A stretch of DNA of 64,000 nt from Thermodesulfobacterium hveragerdense DSM 12571 (GCF_000423845.1 NZ_AUIT01000001.1:124001-188000), one strand, 5' to 3'. Counted from the stretch's first letter, positions 35,253 to 43,713 are shown. Notes: generated from the letters alone by a model not told the origin. Numbers and translations are program-made.

Positions 35253-36575
35253 TTATTCCTCTTTTTGAGATTCTATTTTGGGTTTTCTCTGAAGTAAAAT
35301 TTCGATAAGTTCTGGCCCGGATTTTATGTAATAAGGGGAACGATAGGCTTCTTTTTCACAAAACTTTAAGTCCTTTTTCTTTTCTTTATCTCTTACAGAA
35401 TCAAAAATCGCAAAAGGTACAGGCTTTGATGAATGGGTCCTGATAGAAATAGGTGTGAGATGGTCACAACAAACAAGAATTCTATATTTATCTGTAATCT
35501 CTATAATTCTTTCCATAAAATATCTTACAACCCTTCGGTCAAACTCATTTATGGCTCTAATCTTTTTTTCAAGAGAACCTTCATGAGAAACCTCGTCAGG
35601 AGCCTCTACATGGATCACCACAAAGTCATATTCCTTTAATGCTTCGACTGCATAATCTACCTTACCTTCATAGTTGGTATCTAAATATCCTGTTGCCCCT
35701 GGCACGTTTATAACCGACATCCCAGAAAGTACAGCCAACCCTTTTATCAAGTCTACGGCTGAAATCACCGCACCTTTAAGCTGCCATTTTTCCTCAAAAG
35801 GTTCTAAGGTCGGAGTCCTACCCTGTCCCCAAGGCCAGATAGCATTAGCAGGAAGAAGATTTTCCATCTTCCTTCTCTGATTGATAGGGTGTTTTTCTAA
35901 AATCTCTATAGCTTTTAGAATATAATCCTTTAAAAAAGGTTCCTCATCATAGGAACTAAAGGCAAACCACACGTTTTTACCTAAAAGATCATGAGGAGGG
36001 TAAGTATGCAAGCCACCGGAACCTCCTCTCCAGATCAAAATATGTCTATAGCTGACTCCAGGTATAATTTCTATCTTTTCGTTAGAGATGTTCCGATTGA
36101 TGGCCTCAATCAACTCTACAGCCTCTTCTGTAGAGATATGCCCAGCAGAATAGTCTTCCATGATAAGTTCTTCCCCTTCAAGCTTAAGGGTTACCAGATT
36201 ACATCTATAGGCTACATCTTCAGGTTTTAGGACAATTCCACGGCTCGCGGCTTCTATAGGCCCTCTTCCAGTATATTTTTCTTCTGGAGGGTAGCCTAAA
36301 AGCCCCATAATGGCTACGTCTGAACCTGGATGCATTCCTGGAGGAACGGTCTGACAATGTCCTATCATACCGTAAGAGGCTATAAAATCCATACCAGGAG
36401 TGATAGCTACCTCAAGAGGAGTTTTCCAGTCGAGTTCTTGAACCGGAAAATCTCCCATACCGTCTCCTATAATCATAACATACTTATAACCTTCTAAACT
36501 TTCTTCCTGCAACTCTTTCCCTTCTAAACTATGGTGCTCCAGATCTACCACTTCTTTTTTCCTTTTCCTTCCCAT
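35253..36575 (-). CDS. apgM: Cofactor-independent phosphoglycerate mutase, archaeal type
   Basis: A 440-residue member of the ApgM branch of the alkaline-phosphatase superfamily, which interconverts 3- and 2-phosphoglycerate. 'MIIGDGMGDFPV', the phosphoserine segment 'MHPGSDVAIMGLLGYPP', 'YTGRGPIEAAS' and the metal ligands in 'HVEAPDEVSHEG' and 'CCDHLTPI' are intact. A charged extension of about 28 residues precedes the catalytic fold and appears real, because the ATG has AGGAGG six bases upstream. Confidence 0.94.
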   Translation of the reverse strand: MGRKRKKEVVDLEHHSLEGKELQEESLEGYKYVMIIGDGMGDFPVQELDWKTPLEVAITPGMDFIASYGMIGHCQTVPPGMHPGSDVAIMGLLGYPPEEKYTGRGPIEAASRGIVLKPEDVAYRCNLVTLKLEGEELIMEDYSAGHISTEEAVELIEAINRNISNEKIEIIPGVSYRHILIWRGGSGGLHTYPPHDLLGKNVWFAFSSYDEEPFLKDYILKAIEILEKHPINQRRKMENLLPANAIWPWGQGRTPTLEPFEEKWQLKGAVISAVDLIKGLAVLSGMSVINVPGATGYLDTNYEGKVDYAVEALKEYDFVVIHVEAPDEVSHEGSLEKKIRAINEFDRRVVRYFMERIIEITDKYRILVCCDHLTPISIRTHSSKPVPFAIFDSVRDKEKKKDLKFCEKEAYRSPYYIKSGPELIEILLQRKPKIESQKEE

Positions 36576-36588
36576 AAAAAACCTCCTG

Positions 36589-37299
36589 TTAAAAAATCTT
36601 AGCTAAAACAAAAGATAGTTTAAAAAATAAGAAAAAAATCAAGGTTAACAAGACCTGAGAAAAAAAATCCGTAGGTGCAATCAACAGAGATATCCCATAA
36701 AAAAAACCAAGAAAATAAACCCTCCGTTTTTGGTAAAACTCTTTGGTAATGATTTCCTCTTTAATAAGCAAGGCAAAAAGCAAAGGAAGTTGAAAAAACA
36801 CTATCGAAAAAAGAAGAACCCTTAAGATAAAAAATAAAAAATAGTTAATCTTTAGATTGGCTTCGAAGTTACTTCCAAAAAACAGAAAAATCTTTATAAG
36901 AAAGGGAACAAACACCAAATATCCTACACAAAGCCCGATCAAAGCCAGTCCTAAAGAAAGAAAAAAAACCTTTCTAAAAAAAACCTTCTCAGGCTCGTAA
37001 AACTCTGAAGAAATCACCTTCCAAACCTTTAAAAGGAAAAAAGGTAGAAGCACGATAAGAGCCAGATAAAAAGAGGCACGCAATAAAACAAAAAGAGCCT
37101 CTTCTAAGGAGGTAAAGACTAAAGGCTGTCCTTGAATGACCTTAAAATAAGGAAAAAGTAGATAAGGGAACAAATAAGGTAAGGCTAAAAAAAAACCTAA
37201 CCACAACCCTAAAAAGATTAAGCCATAAAGGATTATCTCTCTCCTTAGTTTAGCTAAAACATCTACCGCTAAAATTTTAGGAAGGTTTATCTTGCTCAT
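36589..37299 (-). CDS. tatC: TatC-like protein (second, divergent copy)
   Basis: A 236-residue six-helix membrane protein directly after tatB. It keeps TatC topology and 'IAPTDFFSQVLLTLIFFLFF', matching the 'TPPDxxSQ' region, but the usual Glu before Leu-Pro in the fourth-helix segment is Gln ('IVFFQLPLLFALL') and the N-terminal motif is weak. It may be a specialised or partner TatC working with the copy at 30231. The ATG at 37299 is used; a TTG at 37311 is in frame. It overlaps tatB by 23 bases. Confidence 0.82.
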   Translation of the reverse strand: MSKINLPKILAVDVLAKLRREIILYGLIFLGLWLGFFLALPYLFPYLLFPYFKVIQGQPLVFTSLEEALFVLLRASFYLALIVLLPFFLLKVWKVISSEFYEPEKVFFRKVFFLSLGLALIGLCVGYLVFVPFLIKIFLFFGSNFEANLKINYFLFFILRVLLFSIVFFQLPLLFALLIKEEIITKEFYQKRRVYFLGFFYGISLLIAPTDFFSQVLLTLIFFLFFKLSFVLAKIF

Positions 37300-37585
37300 C
37301 TTTTCTATCAAAGACTTTAAAAGGTTCTTGAGAAATTTCTTTTATAGGAACGTCTATCACCGAGGTTGCCTCTTCTTTTAGATGTTCTATCTCCTTTTTA
37401 GCCTCAGTCAACTCCTTTCCAACCTCATCAACCTCAAGTTCTCTTTTAATCTCTTCTATACTTTTTCTAAGCTCTATAGAAAGTTTAGCCAAAAATTTAC
37501 CCAGTTCAGGTAGCCTCTCAGGACCAAGAACTATAAGTGCAACCAGAAAAAGGACCACCAATTCTGAAAAACCTATGTTAAACAT
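37277..37585 (-). CDS. tatB: Twin-arginine translocase subunit TatB
   Basis: A 102-residue protein with one N-terminal membrane helix ('SELVVLFLVALIVLGPERLPELG'), the Glu-Pro hinge (LGPERLP) typical of TatB, then a long amphipathic, charged helix. 'LxxLGPExLP' favours TatB over TatA, though in organisms with one such protein it may serve both roles. It lies between alr and the second tatC. Confidence 0.9.
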   Translation of the reverse strand: MFNIGFSELVVLFLVALIVLGPERLPELGKFLAKLSIELRKSIEEIKRELEVDEVGKELTEAKKEIEHLKEEATSVIDVPIKEISQEPFKVFDRKDEQDKPS

Positions 37586-37588
37586 AAC

Positions 37589-38701
37589 CTAATCCTGCCT
37601 GTATTCCCTGGGGATAGACCTTCCTAAGCTACAAAAAAGCTCATAACAGATAGTCCCACCAAGGGCTGCCAACTCCTCTGCAGGAACCTCTCGATTTTTT
37701 CCACCAAGAAGGATGACTTCTTCTCCTACCTGAGGACTTTCAACCCAGGTTAAATCCACATAAAGAGCTTTCATAGAGATAGTCCCTACTACCTTAACCC
37801 TCTGATTTCTAAAAAATGCAAATCCCTTGTTCCCTAAACTTCTCAAATAGCCATCTCCATAACCTACAGGAACTACCCCTAAGAGGGTCTCTCTCTCTGC
37901 TTTAAAGGTAGGACCGTATCCGGCATACTCTCCCTTACGCAACCTCTTTAACTCCACGATACGAGACCTTAAGGTCATCACAGGATGTAGCTTGATTTTA
38001 TCTCGTGCAGAAAGGTCTGGATAACCTCCGTAAAGACTAACCCCTGGTCTTACTAAATTTCCCTTTTCAGATAAAAAGATAATCCCTCCTGAGTTTGCAA
38101 AATGAATAAAAGTGGGATTGAGGTTGTTTTGCTTGAGTAATTCTAAAGCTTTTTTAAAATTAGCAAGTTGGAGCTGGGTTAGTTCTGAATCAGGTTTTTC
38201 AGAACAAGAAAGATGTGTCATTAGCCCTGTTAAGAATAAAAAATCGGTGTTTTTAATTTTTTCGATGAATTTCGGGAGGTCCTCTATATCCAACCCAAAC
38301 CTATGCATTCCTGTGTCTACTTTCAAATGAAAAGCCACCTTTTGCTGTCTTTTTTTAGCCTCCTCCTCCAGCCACTCTAAGGACTCAAAGCTGGTAACCA
38401 CCGGAGTTATCTCAAGTTCAAACATATAGGTTAGCCAGGTTTTTTCAAACCCAGAAAGCAACAACAAAGGTTGGTTAAAACCAGCCTGTCTTAAAAGAAA
38501 AGCCTCCTGAGGCTCTGAAAGCCCAAAACCCCAAACATCCTCTTCTGAAAGGATTTTAGCAACCTCTATAAGCCCATGCCCATAGGCATCACTTTTAATA
38601 ACAGGAAGAACCTTGGTGCCTTTAGGTAAAAAACTTTCTAAGGCCCTTAAGTTCTTTTTTATGTTTTCTAAGGAGATTTCCAGCTTTTTATACCAAAAAA
38701 T
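37589..38701 (-). CDS. alr: Alanine racemase with apparent ATT start codon
   Basis: A 370-residue PLP enzyme that supplies D-alanine for peptidoglycan. The PLP lysine is Lys36 in 'PVIKSDAYGHG'; 'HLKVDTGMHRFGL', 'RPGVSLYGGYP', 'AGYGPTF' and 'GTISMKALYVDLT' follow. The first ATG/GTG/TTG in frame (TTG at 38467) would lose the catalytic lysine and 78 residues. The frame is open upstream only to a TGA inside trxB and contains no canonical start there. ATT at 38701-38699 lies 7 bases after AAAGGAGG and begins exactly where family members begin. A non-standard start is therefore the simplest reading. The ribosome site overlaps the trxB stop. Confidence 0.88.
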   Translation of the reverse strand: MFWYKKLEISLENIKKNLRALESFLPKGTKVLPVIKSDAYGHGLIEVAKILSEEDVWGFGLSEPQEAFLLRQAGFNQPLLLLSGFEKTWLTYMFELEITPVVTSFESLEWLEEEAKKRQQKVAFHLKVDTGMHRFGLDIEDLPKFIEKIKNTDFLFLTGLMTHLSCSEKPDSELTQLQLANFKKALELLKQNNLNPTFIHFANSGGIIFLSEKGNLVRPGVSLYGGYPDLSARDKIKLHPVMTLRSRIVELKRLRKGEYAGYGPTFKAERETLLGVVPVGYGDGYLRSLGNKGFAFFRNQRVKVVGTISMKALYVDLTWVESPQVGEEVILLGGKNREVPAEELAALGGTICYELFCSLGRSIPREYRQD

Positions 38702-38703
38702 TT

Positions 38704-39623
38704 TTACACCTCCTTTAGGTTCTTTAAAACCTGTTTTACATAATCAGAGGCAGAAAGCCCTGCTACACATCCCTCCCCTACAGCCTTAGCCAACTGTAAA
38801 GGAGGGCCTGTAAGGTCTCCACAGGCAAACACTCCTTGGACGTTGGTTTGCATCTTTCTGTCTACTTTTACATAACTAAACGTCTCAGGGTCAAGCTCGA
38901 TACCAATAGGAGCAAGAAGTTCTATCGGACCTTTGGCACCTATCTCTATAAAAATCCCGTCTAACTCCAACTGAGTTCCATCATCAAACACAACCCCTTT
39001 TACCTCGTTATCTCCCATGATTTCTACAGGTTTTTTACTTAAAATCTCTATACTTACAGCTGTTAATTCAGAAAGGAATTCTTCAGGTATAGGTTTTAAC
39101 CCATAAAAATACACCTTATCTGCAAACTTTTTCAGGATTTTAGCCCCATGGATCGCAGCACTACCGTCTCCTATAACCAACACCTTCTTTCCTCTATAAA
39201 ACCAGGCATCACAATCAGCACAATAAGAAACACCTTTACCTACAAACCTTTCTTCCTGTCCAAACACCTTTTTTTCCTCTTAACTCCCATAGCAAGGATA
39301 AGTGAAAGGGAGGTGATCTCCCTTTCCTTTTCGGTAATCAGTTTAAACCCTAAGTCTAAAGGTTCTATAGTAACCACATCTTCTAAAATAAGTTCTATCC
39401 CAAACTTTTTAACTGCCTTTAAACCTTCTTCAAGTAAAAACTTACCGTCCACCTTTTCAGAAAACCCAAAATAATTCTCTATATGTGCCGACCAAAGAGC
39501 ACTTTCTTCGATTTTTCCTAACAAAACCACCCTATGTTTCCTTCTACCAACGTGCAATCCCGCCTGAATTCCAGCAGGGCCTACACCAATGATGGCAATC
39601 TCATAATCATAGTTAAATGTCAT
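38704..39623 (-). pseudogene. Thioredoxin reductase-like flavoprotein, split by a one-base frameshift
   Basis: Two overlapping frames make one pyridine nucleotide-disulphide oxidoreductase of about 305 residues. The first (39623 to 39240) has the FAD motif 'IIGVGPAGIQAG' and runs to 'LILAMGVKRKK'. The second (39267 to 38704) resumes with 'FGQEERFVGKGVSYCADCD', carrying the redox CADC, then the NADPH motif 'VIGDGSAAIHGA' and the second FAD motif 'GVFACGDL'. They join at a run of seven A's on the coding strand (39275-39269); eight would restore one frame. It may be a real mutation, a sequencing error, or a slippage site. No other domain damage is visible, so the gene could be functional. Confidence 0.85.
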
Positions 39624-39640
39624 TGTTTATGCTCCATCTT

Positions 39641-39829
39641 TTATTCTTTTTTGTCTACGTAAACTTCCTCTTGAGGTAAAGCATTCTCCAGCCATTCCTT
39701 TTCTTCTTTTATTTTATACTCCTCCTTTAACCAGTTGTAAAGGTCTACGAATTTACATTCCTTAGAACAAAAAGGACGATAGGGATTGTTTTCTAACTTT
39801 ATCTTTTTATGACAGATGGGACATTTCAT
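39641..39829 (-). CDS. yacG: YacG-like zinc-binding protein
   Basis: A 62-residue protein with Cys3, Cys6, Cys21 and Cys25 (CPIC and CSKEC) in the spacing of YacG, the small gyrase-binding inhibitor of Escherichia coli, followed by 'CKFVDLYNWL' and an acidic tail. Function in this organism is inferred from family only. It lies 17 bases before the thioredoxin reductase gene. Confidence 0.85.
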   Translation of the reverse strand: MKCPICHKKIKLENNPYRPFCSKECKFVDLYNWLKEEYKIKEEKEWLENALPQEEVYVDKKE

Positions 39830-39850
39830 TGTTTTTTACCTATGCTTGAT

Positions 39851-40812
39851 TTATATTACCAACCAAACCGCCCGGTCCTCAAAATAGGTAGTTACTTTAT
39901 GACTTACTGAACCTAAGAAAAACTTGGTTAACCCTCCTCTTCCTCTTCTTCCAAGCACTATGTTAGAATAGTTTTCTTTTTTAGCCATCTTGATGATCTC
40001 TGCCGCAGGCCCCAAAAACCCTCTTTTCATCACAAGTCTAATTTTTTCCTCAGGCAAAACATTTTCTAAAATAAGATTGTTAGCTTTGGTTAGAAAATCC
40101 TGATATTCAGGATGTTTTAACTCCTTTAAAGCTTCAGAAAAACTACCTTCGAAACTTTTCTTAGAGGAAAAAGGATAAAAAATGTGAAAAAAAGTAATCT
40201 CTGCCTCTGGATGAAAAGAAAGAATAAAACTTATATAATCAACCACCCTTAAACCCATCTCTCCAAGGTCTAAACCTACTAAAAATTTTTTATTCCATTG
40301 TTCTCCTCTGATTAACCAAATTGGTAGACAACACTTTTCAAGTAATCTATGGGTTACTCCCCCTATAAAATAGGTGCTAAGCTTAGAAAGACCTCTTCTT
40401 CCTACCACAATACCGTCAAAAAGGTTTTCCCGAGCAATCCTTAAGATATCTTCTGCCAGATGCCCTACCCGAAATTGAACCTTAAAAAAACCTTTCCCCT
40501 GACATACTTTTCTAAAGAACTAACCACGTTTTTTAACTCTTTTTCTGTATTAAAAAAAACTTCACGAGCTTTTTTTTCTATCTCATCTTCTCTCTTAAAC
40601 TTCTTCATCAAACTTGTTTCCCACTGGGATGAAGTTTTGTCTGGATGTTCTATTAGTTTAAGGACCGTTATGTTTAGCTCGGTTTGATAAAAAACCTGTT
40701 TTAAATAGGCTAAAGCACGATAACTTGATGGACTACCATCATAGCAAAGTAATACATGAGGAATCACCTTGCTAATTTCTTGTCTTTCTTCAAGTTGGGT
40801 TTGATTAAACAT
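39851..40812 (-). pseudogene. Tandem universal stress protein (two UspA domains), split by a one-base frameshift
   Basis: Two frames together encode about 320 residues. The first (40812 to 40465) holds the start of UspA domain 1 ('HVLLCYDGSPSSYRALAYL'). Its continuation, 'RVGHLAEDILRIARENLFDG' and 'VVGRRGLSKLSTYFIGGVTH', is in another frame that leads into the reading frame to 39851 with a complete second domain ending 'VLGRRGRGGLTKFFLGSVSH'. The join is at seven T's on the coding strand (40490-40484); one more T would repair it. Both domains keep the ATP-binding GxxG-x9-G-S/T motif. The first frame overlaps argH by 8 bases. Confidence 0.85.
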
Positions 40813-42205
40813 TAAACTTTTCAGAAAGGTCTTTTTTAGCAGATTCTATCGCTTGTTTTACCACGTTAAAACCTGTCCCACCCAAAATCTCTCTTCTTTT
40901 TATAGCATTTTCTATAGTAAGCCAGTTATACACATCTTCTTCTATCCTATCAGAAAAGGTTTTAAACTCAGAAAGGGTTAAATTTTCTAAGTTCTTTTTC
41001 TCTTTTTCTGCATAATAAACGATCTGTCCGGTTATATGATGAGCCTTCCTAAAGGGGATACCTTTATTTACCAGATAGTCGGCAAGTTCGGTAGCTAAAA
41101 GATACCCTTGGGAAAGGTGTCTTTCTATGTTTTCTTTCTTTAGGATTAAACCTGAGACCATCAAAGACATAAGCCTTAAACATTGCCAGGTAGTCTTAAC
41201 AGCCTTAAAAACAGGAGGTTTATCTTCTTGCATATCACGGTTATAGCTTAAAGGAAGACCTTTCATCAAACACCAAAGTTGGTTAAAGGCTGCATTTACC
41301 GAAGAGGCCTTTCCACGAATAAGCTCAGCCCCATCAGGATTTTTCTTTTGAGGCATAAGAGAACTTCCGGTACAAAACCTGTCAGGAAGGTCGATAAAGG
41401 AAAATTCAGGGCTCATCCAGATGATAAGCTCTTCACACCAACGAGAAAGGTCTAATATTATAAGACTTAACACAAAAAGAAGCTCTAAGGCAAAATCCCT
41501 TGAACTAACTGCAAAAACACTATTTTGGGTTGGCTCTACAAAACCAAGTTTCTCTGCAAGCTTTTTTCGGTCTATCCCAAAGGCACAACCTGCGAAAGCA
41601 GAACTACCAAGAGGACAAATCTTTAGCCGTTTCTCATAGTCTTCTAACCTCTGAAAATGATATTTCATCATCTCATAGTAAGCCATGATCCAGTGAGAAA
41701 AAAGAACTGGCTGGGCATGCTGAAGGTGGGTAAAACCAGGCATGATAACTCCATAATATTCCTCTGCCTTATCTACAGTCGCTTGCATCAAACCTTTTAA
41801 TTCTATCTTTATTTCTTTTACCCGGTCAGCTAAATACAGTCTGAAATCTGTTACCACTTGCTCGTTTCTGCTTCTTCCTGTATGAAGTTTATAAGCCACC
41901 TCTCCTATTTTTTCAAAAAGGGCCTTCTCTATATTCATATGAACGTCTTCATACTCTTTCCGAAAGACAAAGGCTCCTGCTTTTATTTCTTCCTCTATTT
42001 CAAGAAGACCTTTTTTGATAGCAAAACATTCCTCTTCTAAAAGAAGCCCTGCCTCTTTCAAAGCCTCAGCATAGGCAAGGCTTGCCTTGATCTCATACAA
42101 GGCTAACTCATGGTCAAAAGAGATGGATTCTGAAAATTCTTCGAAAAATTTATCAACTTCTTCTTGAAACCTACCACCCCAAGGTTTTGCCTCAATCCCT
42201 CCCAT
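40805..42205 (-). CDS. argH: Argininosuccinate lyase
   Basis: A 466-residue enzyme that splits argininosuccinate to arginine and fumarate. 'KPWGGRF' at the start, 'HTGRSRNEQV', 'GFTHLQHAQPVLFSHW' and the superfamily signature 'GSSLMPQKKNPD' with the catalytic Ser are all intact. The start lacks a good ribosome site of its own; a 10-codon frame with a strong site ends 7 bases upstream, so translation may be coupled. No other arginine gene is adjacent. Confidence 0.96.
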   Translation of the reverse strand: MGGIEAKPWGGRFQEEVDKFFEEFSESISFDHELALYEIKASLAYAEALKEAGLLLEEECFAIKKGLLEIEEEIKAGAFVFRKEYEDVHMNIEKALFEKIGEVAYKLHTGRSRNEQVVTDFRLYLADRVKEIKIELKGLMQATVDKAEEYYGVIMPGFTHLQHAQPVLFSHWIMAYYEMMKYHFQRLEDYEKRLKICPLGSSAFAGCAFGIDRKKLAEKLGFVEPTQNSVFAVSSRDFALELLFVLSLIILDLSRWCEELIIWMSPEFSFIDLPDRFCTGSSLMPQKKNPDGAELIRGKASSVNAAFNQLWCLMKGLPLSYNRDMQEDKPPVFKAVKTTWQCLRLMSLMVSGLILKKENIERHLSQGYLLATELADYLVNKGIPFRKAHHITGQIVYYAEKEKKNLENLTLSEFKTFSDRIEEDVYNWLTIENAIKRREILGGTGFNVVKQAIESAKKDLSEKFNV

Positions 42206-42212
42206 GACTTAT

Positions 42213-42245
42213 CTATTTTAACCTTTTTTTAAAAAAAGCAAACAT
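42213..42245 (-). CDS. Possible 10-residue leader peptide upstream of argH
   Basis: ATG at 42245 follows AAGGAG at a 9-base distance and opens a frame MFAFFKKRLK ending in TAG at 42215-42213, 7 bases before the argH ATG. The frame is offset by one from argH, and a TAA directly before the argH ATG excludes an argH extension. It contains one Arg codon (AGG) and no Arg run, so classical arginine attenuation is not evident. Coupled initiation of argH is the likeliest role, if it is translated. Confidence 0.35.
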   Translation of the reverse strand: MFAFFKKRLK

Positions 42246-42316
42246 AAAATATTTCTCCTTTTTTGTTTTGAAAACCTTAACTCTATCTAATCTTTTATAC
42301 GTTTGTATAAAATATT

Positions 42317-42928
42317 TTAAGTTTTTTGGAGCTTTAACCCTATTTCTGCCAACCTTTTACCAAAGGCTCTTAAGATCGCTCTTTCTTCTTCGTCAATTTC
42401 TCTAAGATTATCAGGACCTGCAAGATGTCCTGGACCATAAGGAGATCCACCACCTTTGGTATAGAATAACTCCTTAACAGAATATGGAACCCCTACAAAA
42501 ATCATTCCTAAATGAAGTATGGCCGGAAGTAATGAAAATACGGTCATCTCTTGTCCACCATGAGGAGTAGAGGTAGAAACGAAAATCCCTGCAGGTTTAC
42601 CTTCTAAAGCCCTTTCTAACCACAAAGGCGTAAGTTTATCTATCTGGTTTTTTAGTTGAGCAGAAACCACCCCAAACCTGGTAGGAGTCCCGAAAGCAAT
42701 AGCTCCAGCCTCCCGAAAATCTTCTAAACTCACTAAGGGTATGTGCTTTTGCATCTCTTTTCCCTTTCTAATATCCTCTCTTGAGGAGATAATTTCTTCT
42801 GGTATAAGCTCAGGAACTGTTCTTATAACTGGTTCTGCCCCAGCGACAAGCTTTACCCCTTCTGCTATCTCTAAAGCCATTTTATAAGTATTCCCATAAG
42901 TACTATAATACACTATTAAAACTTTCAT
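42317..42928 (-). CDS. wrbA: WrbA-type NAD(P)H:quinone oxidoreductase
   Basis: A 203-residue flavodoxin-fold enzyme that reduces quinones by two electrons and limits oxidative stress. FMN contacts are seen in 'YYSTYGNTYKMA', 'TPTRFGVVSAQLKNQID' and 'STSTPHGGQEMT'. It follows the peroxidase tpx by 5 bases in an oxidative-stress pair. Confidence 0.92.
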   Translation of the reverse strand: MKVLIVYYSTYGNTYKMALEIAEGVKLVAGAEPVIRTVPELIPEEIISSREDIRKGKEMQKHIPLVSLEDFREAGAIAFGTPTRFGVVSAQLKNQIDKLTPLWLERALEGKPAGIFVSTSTPHGGQEMTVFSLLPAILHLGMIFVGVPYSVKELFYTKGGGSPYGPGHLAGPDNLREIDEEERAILRAFGKRLAEIGLKLQKT

Positions 42929-42933
42929 ATTAC

Positions 42934-43455
42934 TTATCCCTCTTTAATCAAATTATTAACTACTTCCAGAGCTTTTTGATAATCAGGTTCGTTAGTAATT
43001 TCCGGTACTATTTCTATGTATCTAACAGTGTTTTCTCTATCTATTATGAAAATACTGCGAGCAAGTAGTCTAAGTTCTTTTATAAGAACACCGTAGTTTA
43101 ATCCAAAAGATGCCTCTCGATGGTCAGAAAGGACTAACACCCTTTCTATTCCTGCACCAGAGCAAAATCTCGCTATAGCAAAGGGTAAATCCATGCTTAT
43201 GTTTAAAACTACAATATCTTCTGAAAGCTTAGCGGCTAATTCGTTAAATTTGCGTGCTTGCATATCACATACAGGGGTATCAAGAGAAGGGGTAACACTA
43301 ATCAGCTTGATCTTCCCAGTCAAATCCTTTAACGTCACCTCTTTTAACTCTTGATTCAATGCAACAAAATCAGGAGCTTTATCACCCACCCTGATCTCAC
43401 TACCTACCAGAGTTAAAGGATTCCCCATAAAATAAACCAAACCCTTTCTTTCCAT
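42934..43455 (-). CDS. tpx: Thiol peroxidase (Tpx-type peroxiredoxin)
   Basis: A 173-residue atypical two-Cys peroxiredoxin. The peroxidatic Cys63 is in 'TPSLDTPVCDMQ' and the resolving Cys98 in 'ARFCSGAGIERV', as in Escherichia coli Tpx. It removes peroxides with electrons from thioredoxin; the split thioredoxin reductase at 38704 is the only candidate reductase in the window. The ATG follows AAAAGGAGG. A promoter with a palindrome over its -10 lies upstream and resembles that of perR. Confidence 0.95.
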   Translation of the reverse strand: MERKGLVYFMGNPLTLVGSEIRVGDKAPDFVALNQELKEVTLKDLTGKIKLISVTPSLDTPVCDMQARKFNELAAKLSEDIVVLNISMDLPFAIARFCSGAGIERVLVLSDHREASFGLNYGVLIKELRLLARSIFIIDRENTVRYIEIVPEITNEPDYQKALEVVNNLIKEG

Positions 43456-43488
43456 AAAAACCTCCTTTTTTTTAAATTAAAATATTTA

Positions 43489-43519
43489 TTATTTTAAAAA
43501 TAAAATCAAAAAATTGCAA
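43489..43519 (-). promoter_or_regulatory. tpx promoter with palindrome over the -10 box
   Basis: On the minus strand TTGCAA (43519-43514), a 17-base spacer and TAAAAT (43496-43491). The -10 lies inside a perfect inverted repeat, TTATTTT-T-AAAATAA (43503-43489). The 15-base string TTTTAAAATAATAAA across this -10 recurs across the -10 of perR. The rest of the 258-base gap 43456-43713 holds only the queC promoter and AT-rich sequence. Confidence 0.6.
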
Positions 43520-43646
43520 GTTGAAGTTTTTTTGTTTTTGAAATATGTTATTATAGAGGTCTATAGACTCTGTTTAAATTTTTCAGTTTATACTTTTTAG
43601 CAAACTTTAAAATACCATCGGTTGTTTTTTTTCGTTTTTTTTGTTG

Positions 43647-43674
43647 TTGAAATTCGAGGGTAATATGCTAAAAT
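43647..43674 (+). promoter_or_regulatory. Sigma-70-type promoter of queC
   Basis: TTGAAA (43647-43652), 16-base spacer, TAAAAT (43669-43674), 39 bases before the queC ATG. The leader is too short for a preQ1 riboswitch and none was seen. Confidence 0.6.
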
Positions 43675-43713
43675 AAATAAACTTCCAAAAAGTTTTTTAT
43701 TCTTGAGGTTAAA

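Noticed and set aside
37589-38467. Alanine racemase as a truncated 292-residue protein starting at TTG 38467
   Set aside because: The PLP-binding lysine motif and N-terminal strand are encoded in frame directly upstream, so the gene is full length.
42181-42250. ArgH N-terminal extension fused to the upstream ten-codon frame by another homopolymer error
   Set aside because: A TAA lies directly before the argH ATG in the argH frame, and argH already has a complete N-terminus.
43489-43503. Match of the tpx palindrome to the Bacillus PerR box
   Set aside because: The 7-1-7 symmetry is similar but the bases do not align well with TTATAAT-N-ATTATAA; only the shared tpx/perR element is claimed.
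43559-43568. GTCTATAGAC palindrome between tpx and queC
   Set aside because: Ten bases only, not placed on a promoter element, so chance is likely.
43675-43713. preQ1 riboswitch upstream of queC
   Set aside because: The predicted leader is only about 30 bases and shows no pseudoknot-like pairing.
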